From assembly GCA_963675575.1 (NCBI GenBank), contig OY776378.1:124001-188000 (forward strand): DNA of 64,000 bases, read 5' to 3'. Of the stretch, positions 47,223 through 55,804 are shown in pieces (position 1 is the first letter of the stretch; the number at the start of each line of letters is the position of its first letter). This stretch comes from JAGLOK01 sp963675575 (GTDB lineage Bacteria > Bacillota > Clostridia > Christensenellales > UMGS416). Both the position numbers and the translations under genes were made by a program. The notes under the pieces were generated by a model. It did no database searches, was not told where the DNA came from, and worked only from the letters and a program-made list of their open reading frames with translations.

Positions 47223-48286
47223 GGCAAATTGTCAAATCAAGTGCAACACTGGGCTTTTAAAACCTCAAAAGGAGAAAGCCACCCAAGACATTTTCTAGGT
47301 CTTGTATTGATGAGTTCGACGACATGAGCTAGTTGATGCGGTGCTATTTTATTGAAATCTGTACCCTTTGGGAAGAAAAACCTTAGTAGTCCATTTACAT
47401 TTTCGTTGCTGCCTCTTTGCCAAGGTGAATATGGATCTGCGAAGTATATTGGTGCACCCATATTTTCTTCCATCTTACGATATTCAGCAAATTCCGAGCC
47501 CCTGTCGAGTGTCAGTGTTTCAACTGGAACTCCTTCAAACAGTGTATATATAGCTTTGCTTACTGTAGCGGCTCGCATATCTTGAACTATCATCGAAACA
47601 AGATACCGAGATTTACGATCAACTAATGTCACGAGAGAGCCTTTACCTATAGCTCCACGTACCGTATCTCCTTCCCAGTCTCCGATACGTTCACGATTAT
47701 TGGCCTCTTCAGGCCTTTCTCCGATTACGTGTTGTGGTCGGATGGTCTGATTATTACCACGCTTGTATTTCAGGCGATTCCTACGTCTAAGAAACCTATT
47801 AGCAGGGTATTCTTTCAGCATGCCTGTCTTTATAGCCCGATAGATTGTGCAATGACTTAGCTTTGCTCCAGGCTCTTTTTCTTTCCACTTAGCGGTAATT
47901 ATTTCAGGAGACCAATATTTTGCGAGACATTCCTGTGTAAATAATATTAACTTTTCATCCACTTTGTAGCGTTTATTTCGTCTGCATCTCTTTCTGCGGT
48001 AAATATACAACGAGCAGCCCCGCCATGCGTTATAATCTCCATTTTTATTTTTATTCCGCTTCAATTCACGGCTGATGGATGATGCGTTTCTCCCCAATTC
48101 CTTGGCTATCTGGCGTAGGCTTTTACCTTCTTGTAGTTTAACCCGTAGATTTTCCCTCTCCACTAATGTAAAATGTTTGTATGACTGCATGTCTTCCTCC
48201 ATGTATCTGGTTGTCTGATAACTCCATTTTACATCTTGGTTGACATGTAGTCTTCTTTTGTGTTGCACTTGCTATTATAATTTGCC
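47223..48286 (-). mobile_element. IS30-family insertion sequence
   Basis: About 1.06 kb. The ends share a perfect 12-bp inverted repeat (CAAGTGCAACAC at 47238-47249; its complement at 48260-48271), and after a 7-bp mismatch a further 8 bp (GGCAAATT at 47223 and AATTTGCC ending at 48286). The transposase stop codon lies in the left repeat. It sits inside intergenic repeat sequence. Confidence 0.85.
47237..48190 (-). CDS. IS30-family transposase
   Basis: 317 residues from the ATG at 48190, which has GGAGG five bases upstream. The N-terminal HTH is LVERENLRVKLQEGKSLRQI. The DDE core shows D in RIGDWEGDTV, D in ETLTLDRGSEFA and E in GSNENVNGLLR, followed by KCLGWLSPFEV. All catalytic residues are intact and no frameshift is seen, so the element may be active. 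Confidence 0.93.
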   Translation of the reverse strand: MQSYKHFTLVERENLRVKLQEGKSLRQIAKELGRNASSISRELKRNKNKNGDYNAWRGCSLYIYRRKRCRRNKRYKVDEKLILFTQECLAKYWSPEIITAKWKEKEPGAKLSHCTIYRAIKTGMLKEYPANRFLRRRNRLKYKRGNNQTIRPQHVIGERPEEANNRERIGDWEGDTVRGAIGKGSLVTLVDRKSRYLVSMIVQDMRAATVSKAIYTLFEGVPVETLTLDRGSEFAEYRKMEENMGAPIYFADPYSPWQRGSNENVNGLLRFFFPKGTDFNKIAPHQLAHVVELINTRPRKCLGWLSPFEVLKAQCCT

Positions 48287-48372
48287 CGTGTTAGCTTCTC
48301 GCTCCATTCAAACAGTGATAACAAAACCAATTTCTGCTTTTAAGCTATATAAATGAATGCTATAATATTATT

Positions 48373-48726
48373 ATGTTAAAATATAACAATAAACTTGTTA
48401 AAAGAGCACAAGATATGCGTAAAGGCAGAACACGAGAAGAAAGTGTTTTGTGGTATGAGTTTTTGAAAGATTATCCTGTTAAATTTTATCGACAAAAAGT
48501 AATTGAAAATTATATTGCGGATTTCTATTGTCACAAAGTTAAGCTTATTATTGAAATTGACGGAAGACAGCACGAAGATGAAACTATTTCTGATTATGAT
48601 GACATAAGAACTGAATATTTAAATGCGTTGCAGGTAAAAGTATTGCGCTTTAAAAACTCACAGATAAAACATCACTTTCAATATGTATGCAAGAAAATCG
48701 ATGAGACTGTAAGTCGTTTATTATAA
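48373..48726 (+). CDS. DUF559 endonuclease-like protein
   Basis: 117 residues of the DUF559 family, which is related to very-short-patch repair nucleases: the N-terminal RAQDMRKGRTREESVLWYEF, then FYRQKVIENYIADFYCHKVKLIIEIDGRQH with the acidic catalytic pair (D in ADF, E/D in IEIDG). Family members are often found beside mobile elements and their role is unsettled. It lies directly right of the IS30 element and may be cargo of this accessory patch. Confidence 0.88.
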   Translation: MLKYNNKLVKRAQDMRKGRTREESVLWYEFLKDYPVKFYRQKVIENYIADFYCHKVKLIIEIDGRQHEDETISDYDDIRTEYLNALQVKVLRFKNSQIKHHFQYVCKKIDETVSRLL

Positions 48727-49363
48727 AAAATCTTATTACACACACCACATGAATTGCTGATTATCTCTATTAGAATTGTAGTCGCAGATAAGATATATTT
48801 GCGCAGTTGATACGCCTCCCTTCGTAGGGGAGGGGGACCATGAGCAAAGCGAATGGTGGTGGGGTTTAGTAAAGACCGCCTTAGCGGTGGAGGGGTATAG
48901 CACACGCCCTCTCACACCTTCGATGCGACGGGCGCTTTTCTTTTTGTTAACATTGCATTCGGCAATTTAATCAAGTACCAAAAGATGTACTTGACTAAAT
49001 ACGCCCTCCATTGCTAGTAGGTGTAGAAACTACGTAAGGCATTTCGCAAGCGAAATATCTTTTGCGACCCCAAACCCTCGCTTTGGCGGGGCAATAAAAA
49101 CCTTTATAATCTTCTCGTAGTTTAAAAGAATTGCGCAGTTGATACGCCTCCCTTCGTAGGGGAGGGGGACCATGAGCATAGCGAATGGTGGTGGGGTTTG
49201 GCAAGACCGCGTTAGCGGTGGTGGGGTATATAGCACAGGGGAGATGTCGGCAAAGCCGACAGAGGGGTTGGGTAGCGCGGTGGTGGGGTACTAAAGGCAA
49301 TAGAGGGGTTTCTAAACATGTAAGGAAATGGTATAATAATCGAAGTTGCACAGGAGTAAGACT
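48727..49363. repeat. Intergenic region with two copies of a GC-rich repeat
   Basis: About 640 bp without a gene. Two nearly identical direct copies of about 104 bp lie at 48801-48904 and 49133-49236, each holding hairpins CCTCCCTTCGTAGGGGAGG and ACCGC-CTTA-GCGGT (or GTTA) and the tract ATGGTGGTGGGGTTT. A third, inverted relative is left of the IS30 element. Between the copies is another block related to that at 46850 (CAAACCCTCGCTTTGGCGGGG). Confidence 0.7.
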
Positions 49364-50242
49364 ATGAGTAATTTAAAAAAAATAAATATGGGATTCAATT
49401 ATAAAATTGCTGAAGAAATTATTAGTATTTTTAATTCTGACGATAAAGAAGAACTGTTAGATAGTTTGGTTTTTTTAGAAGATATGAATGGTGATGATTT
49501 ATTTCGCAAACTACTTTTAGAATATGAGGAGTGCATTATAAAGCCAAAGAAGGATTCAATATTACATTATTTTATACTGAAATATATAAATTATTATTTT
49601 TCTCATCAAAGATATTGGATTCTCGAAGGATTATGTAATGATAGAGATTTTGAATTAGCATATGAAGATATATTAACGACTATTGAAGTTTTAAAGGAAT
49701 ATGATATAGATGCTTTTGGTTATTTAAAAAAAATTGATGATTATGAAAAAATATATATAGAATCAGACTATATGCTTTATAAGGAATATAAAAAGGTTTT
49801 CCAAGAAACTTATGATGAAATATTAAAAGAGTTTAATTCTATAAAAAATAACGTTGCACAAGCAGTCTTTTATCTTCTATATAGTAATAAAGAATTTCTT
49901 TATAAATTTAATGACTATTTATCAAACTACATTTCGCCTGAATATATATCTAAAGAATATTTTGATTCAAATAAACACTTAATAAGATGTGACTATCTGC
50001 CTAAGTGGTTAGAGAGAGCGGTGTTTTATCGAGACAATGGCAGATGTCAAAATTGTGGTAAAGACCTCTCTGGATATATTTCTATTATTGAGAACAAAGA
50101 GATACAATATGACCATATAATTCCACTTGAAGCCAATGGGACTAATGATTCTACTAATTTTCAGCTATTATGCAAAGACTGTAATTTAAAAAAAGGCGGT
50201 AAAGCAAAAGAAATTAAGTATTTTTATCAGATGTATTGGTAG
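49364..50242 (+). CDS. HNH endonuclease with a long N-terminal helical domain
   Basis: 292 residues from the ATG at 49364, which has an AGGAG site and a TATAAT box 25 bp upstream. The N-terminal 215 residues are mostly helical, acidic and aromatic-rich, with no family I recognise. The C-terminal 75 residues are an HNH domain: zinc cysteines in CQNCGKD and CKDCNLKKGG, and the catalytic His in IQYDHIIPLEANG with NSTNFQLL-type asparagine. It looks much more AT-rich than its neighbours, which suggests acquired DNA; a defence or mobile-element role is possible. Confidence 0.82.
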   Translation: MSNLKKINMGFNYKIAEEIISIFNSDDKEELLDSLVFLEDMNGDDLFRKLLLEYEECIIKPKKDSILHYFILKYINYYFSHQRYWILEGLCNDRDFELAYEDILTTIEVLKEYDIDAFGYLKKIDDYEKIYIESDYMLYKEYKKVFQETYDEILKEFNSIKNNVAQAVFYLLYSNKEFLYKFNDYLSNYISPEYISKEYFDSNKHLIRCDYLPKWLERAVFYRDNGRCQNCGKDLSGYISIIENKEIQYDHIIPLEANGTNDSTNFQLLCKDCNLKKGGKAKEIKYFYQMYW

Positions 50243-50260
50243 TTTTGAAAATCATAGTAT

Positions 50261-50288
50261 AAAAAAAGCGAAGCCTCAGCCTCGCTTT
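50261..50288 (-). terminator. Terminator of the pgk-tpiA-gpmI operon
   Basis: Read on the minus strand, AAAGCGAGGC and GCCTTCGCTTT-type arms pair over TGA, followed by seven Ts. It lies between convergent genes and may serve both. Confidence 0.75.
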
Positions 50289-50311
50289 CATAATTCAATT
50301 CACTTTATTTC

Positions 50312-51853
50312 TTAGACGAGCGACTCACCCGTCATTTCTTCCGGCTTATCCATCCCCATAAGTTTAAGCATAGTCGGCGCTACATCCGCCAATCTACCGT
50401 CATCTCTTATTGGCTTGCCAATATAATCATCATCCACAACGATAAACGGAACAGGATTGTGAACTGTGTGAGCGGTGTAAGGACCATTATCGTCATAATC
50501 CCACATTTGCTCGGCATTGCCGTGGTCGGCGGTGATAAGTAGCTTTCCACCTTGTGCTCGGGCGGCTTCAACTACGCGACCAACGCAAGTGTCTACTGTT
50601 TCCACAGCTTCAACTGCGGCGGACATTATTCCTGTGTGTCCTACCATGTCGCAGTTAGCGTAGTTTATTATTATAGCGTCATATTTTTTGTCTTCAATTT
50701 GCTTAACCACTGCATCGGTTACTTCCACCGCACTCATTGACGGCTTTAGGTCGAATGTCGCGATTTTCGGCGAATCGATTAAAATGCGGTCTTCAAGTGC
50801 GTTGGGTGTTTCCACGCCGCCGTTAAAGAAATATGTCACGTGGGCGTATTTTTGCGTTTCCGCTATGCGCAGTTGGCGAACGCCGTTTGCGGCGAAATAT
50901 TGCCCAAGTGTATTGTCGTAAGTTTGCGGTGAATATGCCACAGCAACATTTTTAAATGTCACGTCATATGGCGTTAAGGTCACAAAAGTAAGAGGGATGA
51001 ATCCATTCTTGCGAACGAAGCCGTCAAACTCGGGGCGAACATAAGATGCTGTAAGCTGACGCGCGCGGTCAGGGCGAAAGTTAAAGAATATTACGCTGTC
51101 GTTTTCGCTTACCATGCCGACGGGAGCGCCGTCTTTCATGACGACTGTTGGTTTTACGAATTCGTCTGTTTCGCCCTTGTCGTAGCTTTGCTGCAATGCT
51201 TCTTCGCCGCTGCCGGCTGTCACGCCTTCGCCAAAAGTGATTGCGTTATAGGCAAGCTCTACACGATCCCAGATGTTGTCGCGGTCCATTGCCCAAAATC
51301 TGCCCGCGACGGAGGCGATTTCGCCTGCGCCCAATTCGGCTAATTTTTTGTCAAGCTCTTCTATAAAGCATAAGCCGCTGGATGGCGGAACGTCGCGTCC
51401 GTCCATGAAGCAGTGAAGATATATTTTTGTGATGCCCGCGTCTTTCGCCATTTTGACCGCCGCCAATGCGTGGTCTGTGTGGCTGTGAACGCCGCCGTCG
51501 GAAATAAGTCCCATAAGGTGCAAAGCCGAGTTGTGCTTCACCGCGTTGTCCATAGCGGAAACCAATGCGGGGTTGGTGAAAAAATCACCGTCCAAAATTG
51601 ATTTTGTTATGCGGGTCAGCGGCTGATATATTATGCGTCCCGAGCCTAGGTTTAAGTGCCCGACTTCCGAGTTTCCCATCTGTCCTTCGGGAAGCCCCAC
51701 GTCCATGCCGGAGCATTTTATCGTGGTAGACGGATATTTTGCGGTGAGCGCATCATAAACGGGTGTATCTGCAACGGTCACAGCGTTTGTGTCGCTGGGC
51801 TCCGCCATGCCGAATCCGTCCATTATTATTAGTACTGTCAAATCTTTTTTCAT
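50312..51853 (-). CDS. gpmI: 2,3-bisphosphoglycerate-independent phosphoglycerate mutase
   Basis: 513 residues. Converts 3-phosphoglycerate to 2-phosphoglycerate using two manganese ions. The metal-binding N-terminus is LIIMDGFGMAEPSDTNAV, the phosphorylated serine is in GQMGNSEVGHLNLG, and the second metal site shows DGRDVPPSS, NCDMVGHTG and ITADHGNAEQM. Full length. Last gene of the minus-strand operon pgk-tpiA-gpmI. Confidence 0.97.
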   Translation of the reverse strand: MKKDLTVLIIMDGFGMAEPSDTNAVTVADTPVYDALTAKYPSTTIKCSGMDVGLPEGQMGNSEVGHLNLGSGRIIYQPLTRITKSILDGDFFTNPALVSAMDNAVKHNSALHLMGLISDGGVHSHTDHALAAVKMAKDAGITKIYLHCFMDGRDVPPSSGLCFIEELDKKLAELGAGEIASVAGRFWAMDRDNIWDRVELAYNAITFGEGVTAGSGEEALQQSYDKGETDEFVKPTVVMKDGAPVGMVSENDSVIFFNFRPDRARQLTASYVRPEFDGFVRKNGFIPLTFVTLTPYDVTFKNVAVAYSPQTYDNTLGQYFAANGVRQLRIAETQKYAHVTYFFNGGVETPNALEDRILIDSPKIATFDLKPSMSAVEVTDAVVKQIEDKKYDAIIINYANCDMVGHTGIMSAAVEAVETVDTCVGRVVEAARAQGGKLLITADHGNAEQMWDYDDNGPYTAHTVHNPVPFIVVDDDYIGKPIRDDGRLADVAPTMLKLMGMDKPEEMTGESLV

Positions 51854-51912
51854 TATTATCCTTATTTCTTGATTTTCTTAAATTATACCGTTTTAGTATG
51901 AATTAAGCAATG

Positions 51913-52665
51913 TTATTTATCAAAGTTTACAAGCTGCGAGAAGCTCTCGGCAGTAAGGGATGCTCCGCCTACAAGGCCGCCATCGATGTTTTCCATCGCC
52001 ATTAATTCTTTTACATTTTTTGGATTTACCGATCCGCCATACTGTATGCAGATGTCTGCCGCGACTTCTTTGCCATATGTTTTTTCAACTTGCTCGCGGA
52101 TATAGCCGTTAACAACATTCGCGTCTTGGGCGGTGGCTGTCTTGCCTGTGCCTATAGCCCAGATGGGTTCATATGCGATAACTAGACCGGCTACTTCGTC
52201 GGCGCTCATGCCGGAAAGAGCCGCCTGCGTCTGATATTTAACCAAAGTTTCTGTAACACCTGCTTCACGTTGCTCGAGTGATTCGCCCACGCAGATAATG
52301 GGGATAAGCCCGTTTGCAAGAGCCGCTTTAGCACGAAGATTGACTGTTTCGTTTGTTTCGCCGAAATACTGCCTGCGCTCGCTGTGTCCGACTATAACAT
52401 AATTGATGCCCATAGCTTTAAGTGTCTGCGGCGAAGTTTCGCCGGTGAATGCGCCGGAGTTTTCAAAGTGGCAGTTTTGCGCTCCGATATTGATGTTTGT
52501 GCCTTTTGCCGCTTCAAGAGCTGAGGTAAGACAGCATGCTGGTGTGCATATAATAACTGTGCAGTTCGCGTCCTTTGCGAGCGGTACAAGTTCTTTTATC
52601 ATTGTTTTTGTTTCATCGGGTGTTTTGTTCATCTTCCAGTTGCCCGCCATAATTGGTGTTCTCAT
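51913..52665 (-). CDS. tpiA: Triosephosphate isomerase
   Basis: 250 residues from the ATG at 52665, which has GGAGAAA upstream and begins MRTPIMAGNWKMNKT; the longer frame adds eight residues without a site. The catalytic His is in YVIVGHSERRQYFGE and the Glu in VIAYEPIWAIGTGKTA. The phosphate-binding loop is in GGSVNPKN and GGLVGGASL. It lies 64 bp after pgk and 59 bp before gpmI. Confidence 0.97.
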   Translation of the reverse strand: MRTPIMAGNWKMNKTPDETKTMIKELVPLAKDANCTVIICTPACCLTSALEAAKGTNINIGAQNCHFENSGAFTGETSPQTLKAMGINYVIVGHSERRQYFGETNETVNLRAKAALANGLIPIICVGESLEQREAGVTETLVKYQTQAALSGMSADEVAGLVIAYEPIWAIGTGKTATAQDANVVNGYIREQVEKTYGKEVAADICIQYGGSVNPKNVKELMAMENIDGGLVGGASLTAESFSQLVNFDK

Positions 52666-52728
52666 AATGTTTCTCCTTATTTTTCGCAAAAATTAAGGGC
52701 AACCTTTCGGCGCCCTTTGAATCGTTTT

Positions 52729-53913
52729 TTATTTGTCCGACAGGGCTGCAATGCCGGGCAAAACCTTGCCCTCAAGCAACTCGAGCGAAGCTCCGCCGCC
52801 TGTGGATATGTGTGTCATTTTGTCGGCGAAGCCAAGCTTTTCAACAGCGGCCGCAGAGTCTCCGCCGCCGATAATTGTTATCGCGTCAAGGTTTGCCAAG
52901 GCTTCAGCCACAGCGAATGTGCCGTGTGCAAAGTTTGGAAACTCGGATACTCCCATAGGGCCATTCCAAATAACGGTCTTTGCGCCTTCAAGCTCTTTGC
53001 AAAAAAGCTCCTGAGTGTCAGGACCGATGTCCAAGCCTTCCCAGCCATCGGGGATGTTGCGGCTGTGGAATGTGGCACGCAGTGTGTCATTTGAAAACTC
53101 TTGTCCGGCTTCGTTGTCAATCGGGAGCAAAAGCTTTACTCCTTTTTCTTCGGCAAGCTTCATCATTTCGCCTGCAAATTCTACATTGTCTTTGTCGAGA
53201 AGCGAATCACCTATCTGGCCGCCCAAAGCTTTTTGGAAGGTATAGCTCATACCGCCGCCGATAAGAAGTTTATCTACTTTCTCAAGCAGGTTTTTGATAA
53301 CTCCGATTTTGTCTTTAACTTTCGCGCCGCCAAGTATGGCAATGAAGGGACGCTCTGGATTTTCAAGCGCTTTTCCGATAAAGTCAACTTCCTTTTGCAT
53401 TAGGAAGCCCATTCCGGACGGAAGGAAGGAAGCGATGCCGGCAGTGGATGAATGCGCCCTGTGTGCGGCGCCAAAAGCGTCGTTGATGTATACATCGGCC
53501 AAACTTGCAAATTTCTTTGAAAGTTCTTCGTCGTTTTTCTCTTCACCCGGCATAAAGCGTACGTTCTCGAGCATTACAACTTCGCCATCTTTGATTTCCG
53601 AACAAAGTCTTTTTGCATCATCGCCTACAACATCTTTTGCAAGCTTAACCTCTTTACCCAATAATTTTTCCAGTCTATCAGCACAGGGCTTGAGTGAATA
53701 CTTCATATTAAATTCACCCTTTGGGCGGCCCAAGTGTGCGCACAGGATAAGCTTTGATCCTTGTTCCAGTATGTAATTGATGGTTGGGATTGCTGCTGTT
53801 ATTCTTGTGTCGTCGGTGATGTTGCCATCATCGTCAAGAGGAACATTAAAGTCCACTCTGGCGATAACTTTTTTGCCTTTGATGTCTAAATCTTTTACGG
53901 TTTTTTTGTTCAT
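52729..53913 (-). CDS. pgk: Phosphoglycerate kinase
   Basis: 394 residues. Transfers phosphate from 1,3-bisphosphoglycerate to ADP. Landmarks: VIARVDFNVPLDDDGNITDD, LGRPKGEFNMKYSLKPCA, the Lys in GGAKVKDKIGVI, and the ATP-binding GGGDSAAAVEKLGFADKMTH. First gene of the operon. No gapA lies upstream, so that gene is elsewhere. Confidence 0.97.
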   Translation of the reverse strand: MNKKTVKDLDIKGKKVIARVDFNVPLDDDGNITDDTRITAAIPTINYILEQGSKLILCAHLGRPKGEFNMKYSLKPCADRLEKLLGKEVKLAKDVVGDDAKRLCSEIKDGEVVMLENVRFMPGEEKNDEELSKKFASLADVYINDAFGAAHRAHSSTAGIASFLPSGMGFLMQKEVDFIGKALENPERPFIAILGGAKVKDKIGVIKNLLEKVDKLLIGGGMSYTFQKALGGQIGDSLLDKDNVEFAGEMMKLAEEKGVKLLLPIDNEAGQEFSNDTLRATFHSRNIPDGWEGLDIGPDTQELFCKELEGAKTVIWNGPMGVSEFPNFAHGTFAVAEALANLDAITIIGGGDSAAAVEKLGFADKMTHISTGGGASLELLEGKVLPGIAALSDK

Positions 53914-53989
53914 ATTCCAAAACTCCTTGAAATTTATAATCTATGCAAAAGTGTTTTTAAGCTTTACACATTTATCCGCAGTAAAAGAT

Positions 53990-54018
53990 ATTATACATTA
54001 TTTAATAAGAGCCTTCAA
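53990..54018 (-). promoter_or_regulatory. Probable promoter of the glycolytic operon
   Basis: On the minus strand, TTGAAG (54018-54013), 17 bp, TATAAT (53995-53990), about 75 bp before the pgk start. Confidence 0.6.
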
Positions 54019-54158
54019 TATCAATTATGCAATGTTAACATAAAAAACTTGATTTTTGATAATTTTTTATCAATATTAGCCGTTTCTTTTAATGCAATTT
54101 GCCGATATATATAATAAAAAGCAAAAAAAGAGCTATAATATACATAAGGGGCTATATT

Positions 54159-54986
54159 TTGAAAAAACTTGGTAAAAAGAGATGGATGCTTTTTTCATTG
54201 TTATTAATAGGAGTATTGATAATAGCTTTATTTTTTTATCCCATCAGAAGTTATCTGGTGATGAGCGTATATTCCGAGCATAATTACAAATCTTCCGTCA
54301 TGAAAACACAAGGATTCGATATCGATATCAAAGGCGGACTTTCCACTTTGAAAAAAGATTGGTATCCTTTTGTAAATGTTTATGACACATCCTATGAATT
54401 TTCAAAATACACAAACCGAGATTTAAGCCTTACTGTGCTTTATAATTTTGGTGCATTTGAGGGCAAGAATTCCTCTTTTTATAATGAGAATTCCGATTAT
54501 TTTTCAGCCTTTTACGGAGCGTATATTATAAAAAACGAGGAGAATTCGGACAGTACCTATGGATTCGATGGAGATAAGCTCAATATGGTTGAGATTGCAG
54601 CGGTTCCATTATTTGATTATAAATATCTTGTGATAGAGGATTTGGGATGCCCAAACCCGGTGTTCGAAATTGAAGAATATGAAACAGAATATGATGTCGA
54701 ATATTTAGGGTTTGAAAACTGGGTAAGAATAGATGCGACAATGAGTGCCAACAGCCCATCGCACAAGCGGGTTGAAAAAAAGCTTGGATATATCCAGTAC
54801 GGCGCGCCAATAAATAATAATAAGGATGACTTTTTTGAAATCAAGCTTTATGGAAGAATGTACGCGAGATATTTTGATGAATATCAAAGCACGGTGGTAA
54901 TCTATGTTATGGGAGAAAAAGAGGATATGCTTGAAGAGTGCGACAATAAAATATTGAGTAAAACAATTATAAAAAGCAAGGAGTGA
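54159..54986 (+). CDS. Membrane-anchored protein with extracytoplasmic domain, function unknown
   Basis: 275 residues from a TTG at 54159 with an AAGGGG site; the frame is open further upstream but without a site. A basic start (KKLGKKRW) and one helix (MLFSLLLIGVLIIALFFYPI) make an N-terminal anchor or uncleaved signal. The rest, rich in aromatic and acidic residues, would face outside. I recognise no family. It is 5 bp from the SagB-like gene and probably cotranscribed with it. Confidence 0.75.
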   Translation: MKKLGKKRWMLFSLLLIGVLIIALFFYPIRSYLVMSVYSEHNYKSSVMKTQGFDIDIKGGLSTLKKDWYPFVNVYDTSYEFSKYTNRDLSLTVLYNFGAFEGKNSSFYNENSDYFSAFYGAYIIKNEENSDSTYGFDGDKLNMVEIAAVPLFDYKYLVIEDLGCPNPVFEIEEYETEYDVEYLGFENWVRIDATMSANSPSHKRVEKKLGYIQYGAPINNNKDDFFEIKLYGRMYARYFDEYQSTVVIYVMGEKEDMLEECDNKILSKTIIKSKE

Positions 54987-54991
54987 TCGCA

Positions 54992-55729
54992 ATGAGTACC
55001 GGACAAGAGTTTATGGAGCAGACCAAATATAAAAATATGACGCAAGTTTCCGACCAGCAAAAAGGTATTGAATACCCTCCTATTGAAAAGCCTTCTGACA
55101 ACAAAGGAATAATAAACCTAAAAAAACCTGAAAGTGACGGCAAAAACGATGTGAATTTGTTGGAACTGATAAATTCACGTACCAGTGTAAGAACATATTC
55201 CGATAAGGCTGTTTCGCAAGAAGAGCTTTCATATTTTCTTTGGTGCACGCAGGGAATAAAAAGAGATTTAAAGGGAAAGGCGACGCTAAGAACTGTGCCT
55301 TCAGCGGGAGCACGCCATGCGTTTGAAACATATCTTTTGATAAATAACGTTGAAGGCTTAAAAAACGGCTTATATAGGTATATAGCTTCAAAGCATGCGA
55401 TTATTCCCATAAACCTTGAAGAAAGCATATCACCCCAGCTTCTTGCCGCTTGTTTGGGTCAGGGTATGGTGTCAATGTCCGCGGCAACTTTTTTTTGGAC
55501 GGCGGACATATACCGCATGACATATCGCTATGGCGAAAGAGGCTATAGATACATTCACCTTGATGCCGGACATGTTTGCCAAAACCTATATTTGGCGGCA
55601 GAAAGCCGTGGTTGCGGAGTGTGCGCCATCGCGGCATTTGACGATGATGCGACAAACTATGCACTGGGCCTTGACGGGGAAAACGAATTTATTGTATATA
55701 TTGCGTCATTGGGAAAGAAAAAGAGGTAA
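54992..55729 (+). CDS. SagB/ThcOx-type nitroreductase-fold oxidoreductase
   Basis: 245 residues from the ATG at 54992 with an AAGGAG site. The flavin-binding nitroreductase core begins LLELINSRTSVRTYSDKAVS and contains WCTQGIKRD, TVPSAGARHAFETYLLI and LDAGHVCQNLYLAAESRGCG, typical of the SagB subgroup. SagB enzymes oxidise azolines in peptide maturation clusters, but no precursor peptide, SagC or SagD gene is nearby. It is therefore more likely a stand-alone member of unknown substrate. Confidence 0.88.
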   Translation: MSTGQEFMEQTKYKNMTQVSDQQKGIEYPPIEKPSDNKGIINLKKPESDGKNDVNLLELINSRTSVRTYSDKAVSQEELSYFLWCTQGIKRDLKGKATLRTVPSAGARHAFETYLLINNVEGLKNGLYRYIASKHAIIPINLEESISPQLLAACLGQGMVSMSAATFFWTADIYRMTYRYGERGYRYIHLDAGHVCQNLYLAAESRGCGVCAIAAFDDDATNYALGLDGENEFIVYIASLGKKKR

Positions 55730-55804
55730 AACACACGGCTTGAAGCAATTTAAACAGTATGTTAGAATGATTAGAATATTTAGTGGATATACGAGTAGAA
55801 AGGT

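Noticed and set aside
47034..47327. Plus-strand open frames left of and over the IS30 end
   Set aside because: They translate the GC-rich intergenic repeat and IS end and are not protein-like.
54992..55729. Azoline-containing peptide (SagBCD) biosynthetic cluster
   Set aside because: Only a SagB-like oxidoreductase is present. No cyclodehydratase, precursor peptide or transporter gene lies nearby.
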